A stretch of DNA of 64,000 nt from Dichelobacter nodosus (GTDB taxonomy: Bacteria > Pseudomonadota > Gammaproteobacteria > Cardiobacteriales > Cardiobacteriaceae): NCBI RefSeq assembly GCF_001263335.1, contig NZ_LGVW01000034.1, positions 37,241 through 101,240 on the forward strand, written 5' to 3'. The notes beneath the pieces were generated by a model, which was given only the letters and a program-made list of their open reading frames with translations, was not told the origin of the DNA and did not search any database. Shown piece after piece: positions 16,876 to 26,202 of the stretch. The first letter of the stretch is position 1; every line of letters begins with the position of its first letter. The position numbers were made by a program, and so were the translations under genes.

Positions 16876-18202
16876 GTAACGTCCTTTTGCGATGCGTATG
16901 ATAAAAAACGCGGCGCGCGCCGAGCACAGCAAAAGTTCCTAATCCAAACGCGCAACCACCCCAAAGTCCATAAACGCCCCAATCAAAGCCGTATGCCATG
17001 ATCGTGCCGGTGGGAATGCCGATAATCCAATAACCGATAAATGCGTACAACAAACAAATTCGCGTATCGCCCAAGCCGCGCAAAATCCCCGCGCAGGAAA
17101 CTTGAATGCCGTCAATAAATTCAAAAAATGCCACCACAAATAAAATTTTCGCGGCAATGGCAATGATTTCTGGGTGATCGGTATAAAAAAGTGGAATGTA
17201 ATAGCGCGCGAGAATCAAAACGATGCTCGATAGCAACATAAATCCACCGGAAAAAATCATGCCGGTATACGCGCGATAACGAATTGCCGTCCAATCTCTA
17301 CGTCCCAAAGCGTGCGCGCAGCGAATGGTTAACGCCGATGCAATGCCCAAAGGCACCATAAAAATAATACTCAAATAATTGCTGGCAATTTGATTGGCGC
17401 TGGTGATGATGGCATTTTCGCGGCTTGCCATAATACCGATATAAGAAAACATTGCCGCTTCCATGACCATTGCGGCGCCGATGGGCAATCCAACCCACAA
17501 TAATTCTTTAATCATCGGCAAATTAAATGCGCTCATTTTGTGGAATAAACGGTAACGGCGCCAGCGCGGACGCGTTGCCAGTATCCATAATAAAGCGCCG
17601 GTATAAAGGACATAACAAAATCCCGTAGAAATTGCCATGCCGGCAGCGCCTAAATCGGTAAACGTTAAGAAAAACCAGTTACCAACGATATTAACCGGCA
17701 ACAATGCGGCTTGAACGTAATTAATAGGTCGGGGATTTGCCATACCTTCTAAAAAAAAGCGGGCGAGTTGTCCCAACAAAAAAATACCTGCCGGCAGCGC
17801 TAAAACCAATAAATAACGTTTACTTTCTTCGGCAATACTTTTTTCGCTACCGATAATTTGGGGCAAATAAGCGCAGCCAATCACGGCAAAAATCATCAAA
17901 ATACCCAAAAGACTAAACAGCCAAAATCCTTGTTGAAATTCGCGGCGAATGGTGACGTGGCTATCATTTCCGTGCCGGCGTGAAATGAGCGCCGAAAAAC
18001 CAACGCCGATGCCAATCATAAATAAATAAACAATGGCGAATAATTGATTTGCTAAAGAAACGCCCGCCAACGTGAGCGGCGTGTGGCGTCCTGCCATCAC
18101 GGTATCAATAATTTGCTGACCGTAATTGAGCAATTGCGTGCAAATCATCGGCAATGCTAATGACAATGTGGGACGAAGTTCATTTTTAAATGCTTGCACC
18201 AT
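16862..18202 (-). CDS. MATE family multidrug efflux transporter
   Basis: 446 residues with 12 hydrophobic helices in two repeated halves. The N-terminal signature LALPMICTQLLNYGQQIIDTVMAGRH and the block GVSLANQLFAIVYLFMIGIG are characteristic of NorM/MdtK-type exporters, which use Na+ or H+ gradients to expel cationic drugs. The second half contains MEAAMFSYIGIMAS and ASNYLSIIFMVPLGIASALTIRCAHALG. The folA start lies inside its end. The substrate cannot be predicted. Confidence 0.93.
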   Translation of the reverse strand: MVQAFKNELRPTLSLALPMICTQLLNYGQQIIDTVMAGRHTPLTLAGVSLANQLFAIVYLFMIGIGVGFSALISRRHGNDSHVTIRREFQQGFWLFSLLGILMIFAVIGCAYLPQIIGSEKSIAEESKRYLLVLALPAGIFLLGQLARFFLEGMANPRPINYVQAALLPVNIVGNWFFLTFTDLGAAGMAISTGFCYVLYTGALLWILATRPRWRRYRLFHKMSAFNLPMIKELLWVGLPIGAAMVMEAAMFSYIGIMASRENAIITSANQIASNYLSIIFMVPLGIASALTIRCAHALGRRDWTAIRYRAYTGMIFSGGFMLLSSIVLILARYYIPLFYTDHPEIIAIAAKILFVVAFFEFIDGIQVSCAGILRGLGDTRICLLYAFIGYWIIGIPTGTIMAYGFDWGVYGLWGGCAFGLGTFAVLGARRVFYHTHRKRTLHAEA

Positions 18203-18213
18203 AAAAAACCTTA

Positions 18214-18240
18214 GAAAAAACCTTCTCCAAAAGGAGAAGG
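18214..18240 (-). terminator. intrinsic terminator after the OsmC gene
   Basis: The stem ccttctcc/ggagaagg (18221-18228 with 18233-18240) is followed, on the minus strand, by TTTTTT. It lies 40 bases past the stop of the OsmC gene and just before the MATE gene. Confidence 0.85.
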
Positions 18241-18281
18241 GTCGAAAATATCAGAGATGTTTAATGTATTTTAAAAGACAA

Positions 18282-18701
18282 TTACGCTTCATTGATCACT
18301 TCAAAACTATGGGTCACTTTTGCCGTTTTTCCCAACATAATTGCTACAGAACAATATTTTTCTGCAGATAAATTAATCGCTTGTTCAATAGCGCTTTCTT
18401 TTAAATCTTGACCGTATACGGTGAAATGAATATGAATTTTAGTAAAAACTGCAGGTTCGGTTTCCGCGCGTTCTGCCGTTACAGTGGTTTGGCAATCGCG
18501 GACTTTTTGTTGTTGTTTTTGCGAAATACTGACAACATCAATGCTGGAACAACCTGCCGCCGCCATTAACACCAATTCCATCGGATTAGCGCCGCGTTTA
18601 GCGTGACCTTCTGGCGGTTGTCCTTCCATCACCACGCCGTGACCGCTGTCATTAGTTGCGATAAAACAGAGATTATCAATTTGTTTTGATTGTATTTTCA
18701 T
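18282..18701 (-). CDS. OsmC family protein (YhfA-like)
   Basis: 139 residues. The OsmC-fold signature is clear: GANPMELVLMAAAGCSSIDVVSI, with the first peroxidatic Cys, and AEKYCSVAIMLGKTAKV with the second. Members reduce organic hydroperoxides or act as redox-responsive proteins; the YhfA subgroup (TSPEELLL-like block, SAEKYC) best resembles this one, where the function is not established. GAGGA lies 8 bases before the ATG. It is monocistronic, with its own terminator. Confidence 0.9.
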   Translation of the reverse strand: MKIQSKQIDNLCFIATNDSGHGVVMEGQPPEGHAKRGANPMELVLMAAAGCSSIDVVSISQKQQQKVRDCQTTVTAERAETEPAVFTKIHIHFTVYGQDLKESAIEQAINLSAEKYCSVAIMLGKTAKVTHSFEVINEA

Positions 18702-18741
18702 GAAAAAGTCCTCAAAGTTTTACGAATAAAGAAGATATAGA

Positions 18742-19725
18742 TTACCACCATTTATCGCTTTCGTGAGTGCGGCTGAATACGGCGCCGAGCCGCGGCGTGC
18801 ACATTTTTAAGCAGGTTTTTTGTGTTAACGCCCACGTTTGGGAAACGGATTCATGCCAAAGATGCGTTGATAAGGCGTAAGCGCCCCAATGAATGGGCGT
18901 CCAACAGCGTGCTTGTAATATTTTGACCGCGGCAATGGTTTCATCAGGCATTAGATGATGATTATGCCACGCGCAATGGTATTGCCCGTTTTCCATAAAA
19001 ACGAAATCAAAGGCACCAAAACGCGCGGCAATCGCGCGAAAATGATCACCGTTGCCAAAAGCGGTGTCGCCTGAAAAGAAGAACTTTTCAAAAGGCGTTT
19101 GCAATACATACGCGGCGCATAATGATCGATTGTGATCAAAAAGGTGGCGCCCCGAATAATGTCGCGCCGGTACGCTGTGCAGCGTAATATCATTTAAAGT
19201 TAAAGATTCCCAATGATTTAACGCGAAAATGCGTTGCCGTTGAATGCCTAAACGGATAAAAAAGTTTTCTAATCCTCGCGGTATGACAAATTTGGTGGTG
19301 TGTTTACTGAAGTAGCGAATGGTTTTTTTATCCAAATGGTCATAATGATTGTGCGTGATCAAAATCCAATCGATGGGCGGCAGTTCCGTAATCGCGAGCG
19401 GCGGTTTTTGGAAGCGTTTGATGATAAACGGAATTGGTGCGGCATAACGCGCAAAAATCGGATCGATGAGCACAGTGGTTTTGCCGCTGCTACATAGTAG
19501 CGAAGAATGTCCCAACCAAATAAAACGCATATCGTGTTGGGCATTAAAAAAATCATTCCAATCAGGAAGTGCAACGGGTAACGGCTGCGGCGGCGCAAAA
19601 CGCGCGGGGTGCGCGATGATTTGCCACAAAGCCTGAAGTGATTTGAAATGCCGTTTAAAAGCGCGCGATTTATCGTTAAGATTAAGGTTCGCGCGTTGCT
19701 GACAAGTGAGTTTACCCGTGTGCAT
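18742..19725 (-). CDS. MBL-fold metal-dependent hydrolase (NAPE-PLD/UlaG-like)
   Basis: 327 residues. The metallo-beta-lactamase motif THNHYDHLDKKTI supplies the HxHxDH metal ligands. Other conserved pieces are WLGHSSLL near residue 70, SVPARHYSGR, FFSGDTAFG with the bridging Asp, and a late His in TPIHWGAYAL. This layout matches the NAPE-phospholipase D-like branch, which includes bacterial outer-membrane or cytoplasmic enzymes of unknown substrate. No signal peptide is evident. AAAGGACA precedes the ATG. It is alone and divergent from trxA. Confidence 0.87.
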   Translation of the reverse strand: MHTGKLTCQQRANLNLNDKSRAFKRHFKSLQALWQIIAHPARFAPPQPLPVALPDWNDFFNAQHDMRFIWLGHSSLLCSSGKTTVLIDPIFARYAAPIPFIIKRFQKPPLAITELPPIDWILITHNHYDHLDKKTIRYFSKHTTKFVIPRGLENFFIRLGIQRQRIFALNHWESLTLNDITLHSVPARHYSGRHLFDHNRSLCAAYVLQTPFEKFFFSGDTAFGNGDHFRAIAARFGAFDFVFMENGQYHCAWHNHHLMPDETIAAVKILQARCWTPIHWGAYALSTHLWHESVSQTWALTQKTCLKMCTPRLGAVFSRTHESDKWW

Positions 19726-19808
19726 GATGTGTCCTTTAAAGAGAGAAAAAGGGCGAAAAATGTGTTTTTAAACGGGGAAAATATACCGAACTGCGCGCAA
19801 CAGTCACA

Positions 19809-19837
19809 TTGATATTTATTAAAAATCCGCATATACT
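19809..19837 (+). promoter_or_regulatory. sigma-70 promoter of trxA
   Basis: TTGATA (19809-19814), a 17-base spacer and TATACT (19832-19837) form a near-consensus promoter about 78 bases before the trxA start. Confidence 0.8.
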
Positions 19838-19914
19838 GCGCCGCGTCTTGTTGCCCCTTCTCTGGCGGCAGTTTTTTTCCCTAAATTTTTTTCGGGTTTT
19901 CCTTTGGAGTATTT

Positions 19915-20241
19915 ATGAGTAAACCGTTTGCCGTAAATGAAGCGGACTTTCAATCACAGGTATTAGATGCCAATGTTCCTGTATTAGTTGATTTTTGGGC
20001 TGAATGGTGCGGACCTTGTCGCGCTTTAGCTCCAGTTTTAGAAGAATTTGCGGCAGAACAGGCGGGAAAATTAGCCGTTGCTAAAGTTAATGTTGACGAC
20101 AACGGCGATATTGCTGCGCAATTTGGTATCCGTTCCATTCCTACTTTGATCTTATTTAAGAATGGGCAACAAGTAGACAGAATCGTTGGCTTGGCTTCAA
20201 AAGCACAATTAAGTAATTTTGTTGCTCCTCATTTGGGCTAA
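19915..20241 (+). CDS. trxA: thioredoxin 1
   Basis: 108 residues with the redox site WCGPC at 31-35 inside VLVDFWAEWCGPCRALAPVL, and the cis-proline segment FGIRSIPTLILFKNG. It is a general dithiol reductant for ribonucleotide reductase, Msr enzymes and others. TTTGGAG precedes the ATG. A strong promoter lies upstream and an intrinsic terminator downstream, with rho next, as in E. coli and relatives. Confidence 0.98.
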   Translation: MSKPFAVNEADFQSQVLDANVPVLVDFWAEWCGPCRALAPVLEEFAAEQAGKLAVAKVNVDDNGDIAAQFGIRSIPTLILFKNGQQVDRIVGLASKAQLSNFVAPHLG

Positions 20242-20249
20242 TGATCCAA

Positions 20250-20279
20250 AACACCCGACTTATCGGGTGTTTTCATTTT
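20250..20279 (+). terminator. intrinsic terminator after trxA
   Basis: A 9-bp stem aacacccga/tcgggtgtt with a 4-base loop is followed by TTTCATTTT. It separates trxA from rho. Confidence 0.88.
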
Positions 20280-20339
20280 AATGCGCCGGTTTTTCCGGTT
20301 TCTCTCTCAAATTATTCTCACATAATCTATTGATACGCA

Positions 20340-21605
20340 ATGAATTTAAGCGATTTGAAACTAAAGTCGCCGCAAGCTTTATTAAGTCTTGCGGAAGAAA
20401 TGGGACTCGAAGATATTTCCCGTAAACGTAAGCAAGACCTGATTTTTTCTATCTTAAAAGCGCACGCCCAAAATGGCGAACAAATTGAAGGCGATGGCGT
20501 GCTCGAGCTTTTGCCGGACGGTTATGGTTTTCTCCGTTCTGCGATTAATTCCTATCAAGCAGGTCCCGATGATTTATACGTTTCCCCCAGCATTATTCGC
20601 CGGTGTAATTTGCGCACGGGAGATAGCGTTTCCGGACATTTGCGTCCGCCAAAAGATAATGAACGTTATTTTGCGCTCACCAAAATTGATACCATCAATT
20701 TCGATCCGCGCGCTGCTGCTAAGCATAAGATTCCTTTTGAAAATTTAACACCGCTGCACGCTGAATCGCAATTAAAACTCGAATTAGGCAACGGCAGCAG
20801 TGAAGATATTACCGCGCGCATGATCGATTTAATCAGCCCGATTGGTAAAGGACAACGCGGCTTGATCGTTTCGCCGCCGAAAGCGGGAAAAACCGTGATG
20901 TTACAAAACATTGCGCAATCAATTACTATCAATCACCCCGAATGTTATTTAATCGTTTTGTTGATTGACGAACGTCCAGAAGAAGTTACCGAAATGGAGC
21001 GCACCGTACGCGGTGAAGTTGTTTCTTCTACTTTTGACGAACCTGCGCAACGTCACGTTCAAGTGGCTGAAATTGTGATGGAAAAAGCCAAACGTTTGGT
21101 AGAACACAAACGCGATGTTGTCATTTTGTGCGATTCCATTACGCGTTTAGCGCGCGCTTACAATACGGTTGCGCCGGCATCGGGCAAAATTTTAACCGGC
21201 GGCGTTGATGCCAATGCTTTGCAACGTCCGAAACGTTTTTTTGGTGCCGCGAGAAATACTGAAGAAGCGGGATCGTTAACCATTATTGCTACCGCATTGA
21301 TTGATACCGGTTCTAAAATGGACGAGGTTATTTACGAAGAATTTAAAGGCACTGGCAACATGGAAGTGCATCTCAATCGGCGGATTGCCGAAAAACGCAT
21401 TTTCCCTGCGATCGATATTAATCCTTCTGGAACGCGACGCGAAGAATTGATGATTGATCCCGATATGCTGCAAAAAACGTGGATTTTGCGCAAAATTCTC
21501 CACCCGATGGACGAATTGCAAGCCATTGAGTTTTTAATGGAACGTTTAAAAAATACCAAAACGAATGAAGAATTTTTTTACGCGATGAAAAACGGCGGTA
21601 AATAA
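20340..21605 (+). CDS. rho: transcription termination factor Rho
   Basis: 421 residues, the usual length. The N-terminal helix domain ([20 protein letters not shown]) is followed by the cold-shock-like RNA-binding domain with GYGFLR and the DDLYVSPS block. The ATPase core has the Walker A sequence [15 protein letters not shown], Walker [17 protein letters not shown], the Q-loop region and the C-terminal [20 protein letters not shown]. It is an RNA-dependent hexameric helicase that ends untranslated transcription. It follows trxA, the conserved neighbourhood. The roughly 60-base leader between the trxA terminator and the ATG is short. Confidence 0.98.
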   Translation: MNLSDLKLKSPQALLSLAEEMGLEDISRKRKQDLIFSILKAHAQNGEQIEGDGVLELLPDGYGFLRSAINSYQAGPDDLYVSPSIIRRCNLRTGDSVSGHLRPPKDNERYFALTKIDTINFDPRAAAKHKIPFENLTPLHAESQLKLELGNGSSEDITARMIDLISPIGKGQRGLIVSPPKAGKTVMLQNIAQSITINHPECYLIVLLIDERPEEVTEMERTVRGEVVSSTFDEPAQRHVQVAEIVMEKAKRLVEHKRDVVILCDSITRLARAYNTVAPASGKILTGGVDANALQRPKRFFGAARNTEEAGSLTIIATALIDTGSKMDEVIYEEFKGTGNMEVHLNRRIAEKRIFPAIDINPSGTRREELMIDPDMLQKTWILRKILHPMDELQAIEFLMERLKNTKTNEEFFYAMKNGGK

Positions 21606-21630
21606 AAAGAAAACCCCGATAAAATCGGGG
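21603..21630 (-). terminator. intrinsic terminator after gloA
   Basis: The stem ccccgat/atcgggg (21614-21620 with 21624-21630) is followed on the minus strand by TTTTCTTTTT. It overlaps the last codons of rho on the other strand. The plus-strand side has no T-run. Confidence 0.82.
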
Positions 21631-21641
21631 CAGGAAAACAT

Positions 21642-22088
21642 TTATTGTTGAATAATTTCAATCCAATAACCGTCTGGATCGGTAATAAAAGCAATATCTT
21701 TCATACGTCCTTCTTCAGGGCGTTTTCTAAACGGCACGCTGATGGCAATATGCCCATAACCACCGCGCTCACCGTTACCAATATCATATGAAAAATGGGG
21801 ATCGTGTTCGGTTCCCCAATTATGCGTGAGTTCTAAAACGCCGCGGCGCGTGGCAAGCCAGCGTTTAAAATCGGCATCTTTTTCGGGAATGCTTTCATCG
21901 GGCGCTAAATGGCATAAAAAGCATAAAGTAAATTGACAGTTTGGATAATCCGCGCGCCGCACAACCGTCATGCCCAAAATATGCGTATAAAATTCCAGCG
22001 ATTTTTCCAAATTTTTTACACGAATCATTTGGTGCGCCAGAGTAAATCCGGCGGTTTGCGCGGGCGGGGCGGGGAAGTGTTGATTCAT
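21642..22088 (-). CDS. gloA: lactoylglutathione lyase (glyoxalase I)
   Basis: 148 residues from ATG 22088, which has GGAGAA five bases upstream. It isomerises the methylglyoxal-glutathione hemithioacetal to S-lactoylglutathione. The four metal ligands are in place: His in TLAHQMIRV, Glu in GVLELTHNWG, His in GGYGHIAISV, and Glu in GYWIEIIQQ. MIRVKNLEKSLEFYTHILGM is the standard first half-site. The protein resembles the longer, eukaryote-like GloA in having the NCQFTLCFL and ESIPEKD segments. It has its own terminator. Confidence 0.94.
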   Translation of the reverse strand: MNQHFPAPPAQTAGFTLAHQMIRVKNLEKSLEFYTHILGMTVVRRADYPNCQFTLCFLCHLAPDESIPEKDADFKRWLATRRGVLELTHNWGTEHDPHFSYDIGNGERGGYGHIAISVPFRKRPEEGRMKDIAFITDPDGYWIEIIQQ

Positions 22089-22237
22089 TTTGTTCTCCAA
22101 TCAATAACGGGAAAAGGGTCAAGATTTTCACAAAATCGCTTCATTATCTTTTGCTTTCGTTGATTTTGAAAGACGCGCGATATTTCACTGTATTGGCGAG
22201 AAGGCGTAAAATGCTCCATTTTGAATAGGAAAATACG

Positions 22238-23635
22238 ATGCTTATTACACGATTTGCGCCCAGTCCAACGGGCGATCTTCATATTGGTGGTGTTCGTACG
22301 GCTTTATTTTCTTGGTTAGTTGCCAAACAAAAAGGCGGCGAATTTCGTTTACGCATTGAAGATACTGATTTGGAGCGTTCAACCGAGGCTTCCACGCAAG
22401 TGATTTTAAAAGGCATGGAATGGTTGGGTTTGGATTATCAAGGCGAGGTAATTTATCAAAGTCGCCGGACTGATATTTATAACGCCGTTATCGATGACAT
22501 GATCGCTCAAGGATTGGCTTATTATTGCTGGTGTACGCCGGAAGAATTAGAAGAAATGCGCGCCGCACAAAAAGCCCGCGGCGAAAAACCGCGTTATAAC
22601 GGTAAATATCGCAACGGCGGTGAACCGGTTGATGGTGTCACGCCGGTGGTGCGTTTTAAAAATCCGTTGGAGGGAACGGTCAGTTGGCATGATCACGTTC
22701 GCGGAGTCGTGACCATTGATAACAGTGAATTAGATGATTTTATTATTCGTCGCAGCGATGGTATGCCGACTTATAACTTTTGTGTGGTAATTGATGATCA
22801 CGCGCAAGATATCGGTTTGGTGATTCGCGGCGATGATCACGTCAGCAATACGCCGCGGCAAATCAATTTATACCGCGCATTAGGTTATCAAGTGCCTGAA
22901 TTTGCGCACGTGCCCATGATTTTAGGCGATGACGGTAAACGTTTATCCAAACGTCATGGCGCGACGAATGTTTTGGATTACCAAAAAGAAGGCTATTTAC
23001 CGGAAGCGATTATTAATTATTTGGTGCGTTTGGGTTGGGCGTACGGCGATCAGGAAATTTTTTCTATTGAAGAATTGTTAACGCATTTTAGTATTGATGA
23101 CGTTCACAGCGCGCCGTCTACTTTTAACACGGAAAAATTACGCTGGCTCAATCAACAGTATTTGATGCATACCGATATTAAAGAATTAGCGCGTTTATTG
23201 CCGGATTTTTGCGCCGCGCAAGGATATCAGCTCACGCAGGAACAATTATTAACCGTGGTGCCGCATTATCAAGAACGCGCGAAAACGTTACGCGAAATGG
23301 CAGAAATGATGCGTTGGGTCGCTTGCGCGCCGGAAACATTTCCTGAAGCGGCAGCGAAAAAAGCCTTTAAAAATGATACGGCGCAAATCATGCAGTTATT
23401 GATCACCAAATTACAAGCATTACAGGATTTTGATGAAAAAACTGTGCACGATGCGCTAGCGGCAGTGGTGAGCGAACTCAATATTGGTTTTGGAAAAATG
23501 GGGCAACCTGCGCGTTTAGCGATTACGGGCGGACTGCCATCACCAGATTTGGCGTTGTGTTTTGCTTTAATTGGCAAAGAAAATGCGTTGCAACGTTTAC
23601 AATATGCAATAAAATTTATGACGCAAAATCAGTAG
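22238..23635 (+). CDS. gltX: glutamyl-tRNA synthetase
   Basis: 465 residues. It charges tRNA-Glu. The class I motifs are intact: TRFAPSPTGDLHIGGVRTA (HIGH box) and KRLSKRHGATN (KMSKS box). RIEDTDLERST and NFCVVIDDHAQDI are also canonical. AGGAAAA precedes the ATG. The gene lies immediately upstream of a tRNA cluster that contains two identical tRNA-Glu genes, so enzyme and substrate are adjacent. The C-terminal anticodon-binding domain is complete. Confidence 0.97.
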   Translation: MLITRFAPSPTGDLHIGGVRTALFSWLVAKQKGGEFRLRIEDTDLERSTEASTQVILKGMEWLGLDYQGEVIYQSRRTDIYNAVIDDMIAQGLAYYCWCTPEELEEMRAAQKARGEKPRYNGKYRNGGEPVDGVTPVVRFKNPLEGTVSWHDHVRGVVTIDNSELDDFIIRRSDGMPTYNFCVVIDDHAQDIGLVIRGDDHVSNTPRQINLYRALGYQVPEFAHVPMILGDDGKRLSKRHGATNVLDYQKEGYLPEAIINYLVRLGWAYGDQEIFSIEELLTHFSIDDVHSAPSTFNTEKLRWLNQQYLMHTDIKELARLLPDFCAAQGYQLTQEQLLTVVPHYQERAKTLREMAEMMRWVACAPETFPEAAAKKAFKNDTAQIMQLLITKLQALQDFDEKTVHDALAAVVSELNIGFGKMGQPARLAITGGLPSPDLALCFALIGKENALQRLQYAIKFMTQNQ

Positions 23636-23671
23636 CTAATTAAGAAAAAAACAAAGAAAGCGGGATTTTAA

Positions 23672-23699
23672 TTGACAAGATTATTTCCTCTGCTAGAAT
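23672..23699 (+). promoter_or_regulatory. strong sigma-70 promoter of the tRNA cluster
   Basis: TTGACA (23672-23677), a 16-base spacer and TAGAAT (23694-23699) are followed by a GC-rich discriminator (GCGCGC). That composition is typical of stringently controlled stable-RNA promoters. Confidence 0.85.
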
Positions 23700-23720
23700 G
23701 CGCGCTCTCGAACAGAGTTC

Positions 23721-23796
<76 letters not shown>

Positions 23797-23812
23797 AGAG
23801 TTTTTTAAATGC

Positions 23813-23888
23813 GTCCCCTTCGTCTAGAGGCCTAGGACATCGCCCTTTCACGGCGGCAACAGGGGTTCGAACCCCCTAGGGGACGCCA
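23813..23888 (+). tRNA. tRNA-Glu (anticodon UUC), copy 1
   Basis: The acceptor GTCCCCT pairs with AGGGGAC; the anticodon loop CTTTCAC gives TTC; the T arm is CAGGGGTTCGAACCCCC. The 3' end reads GCCA, so CCA is encoded. It is identical to the copy 107 bases downstream. Confidence 0.97.
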
Positions 23889-23919
23889 CTTAATTTAACT
23901 ATTTCTAATATCTCTTATT

Positions 23920-23995
23920 GTCCCCTTCGTCTAGAGGCCTAGGACATCGCCCTTTCACGGCGGCAACAGGGGTTCGAACCCCCTAGGGGACGCCA
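23920..23995 (+). tRNA. tRNA-Glu (anticodon UUC), copy 2
   Basis: It has the same 76 bases as copy 1, separated by a 31-base AT-rich spacer. The two are a tandem duplication under the same upstream promoter. Confidence 0.97.
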
Positions 23996-24256
23996 CCTAA
24001 TCTTAAAACTTCTCGCATTTTCGTTTTTGCGTAATTAAATTGATTTTAATCAGTAGAATCAGTGGATTGGGTGCGTCGTGGTAATCGGATTGAGCGCCGC
24101 AAAAGTAACAGTGAAATTGTTGTTTGCGCTTCAAAATGGTTTCTGTAAAACGATAATAAGAAACGTCAGTCGTTATTGGTTTTCATAAAAACCGTTTGCA
24201 TTTTACCGCCGCCGGCATTTATTTTAGAACAATCATTTTCAGTTGATGGGGTCGTC

Positions 24257-26164
24257 ATGCAATTATTTACTGCCCGCGAACTATCGCTCGCGTTTGGTTG
24301 GCGCGCATTATTGGATAAAGTTCAGTTGAGCGTAGAGACTGGCGATCGCATTGCTTTGTTGGGTCGTAATGGTGAGGGAAAATCGACGTTATTAAACGTT
24401 ATTCGCGGCGCACAAATTGCCGACGAAGGCGAAATTGCGTTTACCGAAGGCGTGCGCGTTGCTTATTTACCCCAAGATCCGCCAGCGGCTGATGAAAAAA
24501 CCGTGCGCGAAGTGATTCGTGCGGGTAATGCCGAAGTAATTGCGGCTTTAGAAAATTATCAGCGTTTATCTTCAAAACCGCAGCAGCATCACGAAGAACT
24601 CACGCGATTAGATGCTTTGATTCATGCCGCCGACGGTTGGACTTTAGAAAACCGAATCGACAGCATTTTGACGCAATTTGATTTAGACGGCGCCGCAAAA
24701 ATGGCAGATTTATCGGGCGGTTGGCGCCGGCGCGCGTGGCTTGCGCGCGTAGTGCTCGATCGTCCAGAAGTATTATTGCTTGATGAACCCACCAACCATT
24801 TAGATATTGCGGCGATTTCGTGGTTAGAACAATTTTTATGCAATTACCGCGGCGCCGTGATTTTCGTCACTCACGATCGTTTATTTTTACACCACGTTGC
24901 CAATCGCATTTGGTCGCTCGATCGCGGTGATTTAACCGATGTGAAAGGAACGTTTGAACGTTTTTTGCAAACGATCGCAGAAAAAGAATATGCCGAACGA
25001 GAAGCGCAAATTCGTTTTGAAAAAAAATTAGCTGAAGAAGAAATTTGGATTCGTCAGGGCATCAAAGCGCGGCGAACCCGCAATGAAGGTCGGGTGCGGG
25101 CGCTTAAAGCCATGCGTTTGGAACATGCAAAAAGAGTGGAAAAGCAAGGCATGGTTCGTTTTCATTTAGATGATGGAAAACGTTCGGGAAAACAAGTAAT
25201 TGTCGCGAAAAATGTTTCTTTTTCTTATCCACAACACCCGCCGTTAATTGCGGATTTTTCCGATATTGTTGAACGCGGCGAAAAAATCGGGTTAATTGGC
25301 GCAAATGGCGCAGGAAAAACCACGTTGATCCGTTTGTTATTAGGCGAAATTGCGCCGGAAAAAGGAACGGTACAATTGGGAACGCATTTAACCGTTGCTT
25401 ATTTTGATCAATTGCGCGCGGCTTTAGATGGAACGCGAACATTGCGCGATAGTATTGGCGATGGCAGCGATTACGTGGAAATTGCGGGACAACGCAAACA
25501 TGTTGCTGCTTATTTACAGGATTTTTTATTTCCACCCGAACGCTGGCAAACGCCAGTTTCGGCATTATCGGGCGGCGAAAAAGCGCGTTTATTGTTGGCA
25601 AGATTATTTGCGCAACCGGCAAACGTGCTCGTGCTCGACGAACCAACCAATGATTTAGATATTGAAACGCTGGAATTATTAGAAGAATTGCTTTCTGATT
25701 ATCAGGGCACGGTGTTAATTGTCAGCCACGATCGGGCTTTTTTAGATGGCGTGGTGACGCGTTCTTGGGTTTTTAATCAAGCGCAGCAAAAAATTGAACA
25801 CGTTCCCAGTGGTTTTTCGGATTGGTTGGCGCAGGGCGGTTGTTTGGAACAATTATCACCGATTACTAAAGCAACTAAAGAAGATGTTTTACCGCCAGCA
25901 GAACCCAAAGCAACAAAACCAGCGGCAAAATCTAGCACGAAATTGAGTTACAAATATCAGCGCGAACTCGATGCTTTGCCGGCAAAAATCGATGCATTAG
26001 AAAAAGAAATTGCCGTTTTGAGCGAACAATTAAATCAACCCGATTTTTTTACTTTACCGCATCAAGAGCAAAATGTTTTTTACCAACAATTAGAAGTGTT
26101 GCAGCAGGAATTAGATCGTTTAACCGAACGTTGGATTTTGTTAGAAAGTGGTGATGTATTGTAA
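24257..26164 (+). CDS. uup: ABC-F family ATP-binding protein Uup
   Basis: 635 residues with two ABC domains and no membrane segments. Domain 1 has Walker A LGRNGEGKSTLL, signature LSGGWRRRAWLAR and Walker B VLLLDEPTNHLD. Domain 2 has GANGAGKTTLIRLLL, LSGGEKARLLLARL and VLVLDEPTNDLD. A charged linker joins them, and a C-terminal coiled coil (residues about 560-635, ELDALPAKIDALEKEIAV) marks it as Uup rather than EttA or YheS. Uup binds branched DNA and influences ribosome function in E. coli. ATG 24257 is preferred: the 27 residues of open frame upstream do not resemble the family. The 260 bases between the tRNAs and this gene hold nothing recognisable. Confidence 0.93.
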   Translation: MQLFTARELSLAFGWRALLDKVQLSVETGDRIALLGRNGEGKSTLLNVIRGAQIADEGEIAFTEGVRVAYLPQDPPAADEKTVREVIRAGNAEVIAALENYQRLSSKPQQHHEELTRLDALIHAADGWTLENRIDSILTQFDLDGAAKMADLSGGWRRRAWLARVVLDRPEVLLLDEPTNHLDIAAISWLEQFLCNYRGAVIFVTHDRLFLHHVANRIWSLDRGDLTDVKGTFERFLQTIAEKEYAEREAQIRFEKKLAEEEIWIRQGIKARRTRNEGRVRALKAMRLEHAKRVEKQGMVRFHLDDGKRSGKQVIVAKNVSFSYPQHPPLIADFSDIVERGEKIGLIGANGAGKTTLIRLLLGEIAPEKGTVQLGTHLTVAYFDQLRAALDGTRTLRDSIGDGSDYVEIAGQRKHVAAYLQDFLFPPERWQTPVSALSGGEKARLLLARLFAQPANVLVLDEPTNDLDIETLELLEELLSDYQGTVLIVSHDRAFLDGVVTRSWVFNQAQQKIEHVPSGFSDWLAQGGCLEQLSPITKATKEDVLPPAEPKATKPAAKSSTKLSYKYQRELDALPAKIDALEKEIAVLSEQLNQPDFFTLPHQEQNVFYQQLEVLQQELDRLTERWILLESGDVL

Positions 26165-26202
26165 AATTATGATAACTTTGTGCAGTTTTAGCGTACTGGA
26201 GA

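Noticed and set aside
25104..25646. 180-codon minus-strand open frame
   Set aside because: It is antisense to the second ABC domain of uup, with no recognisable motif.
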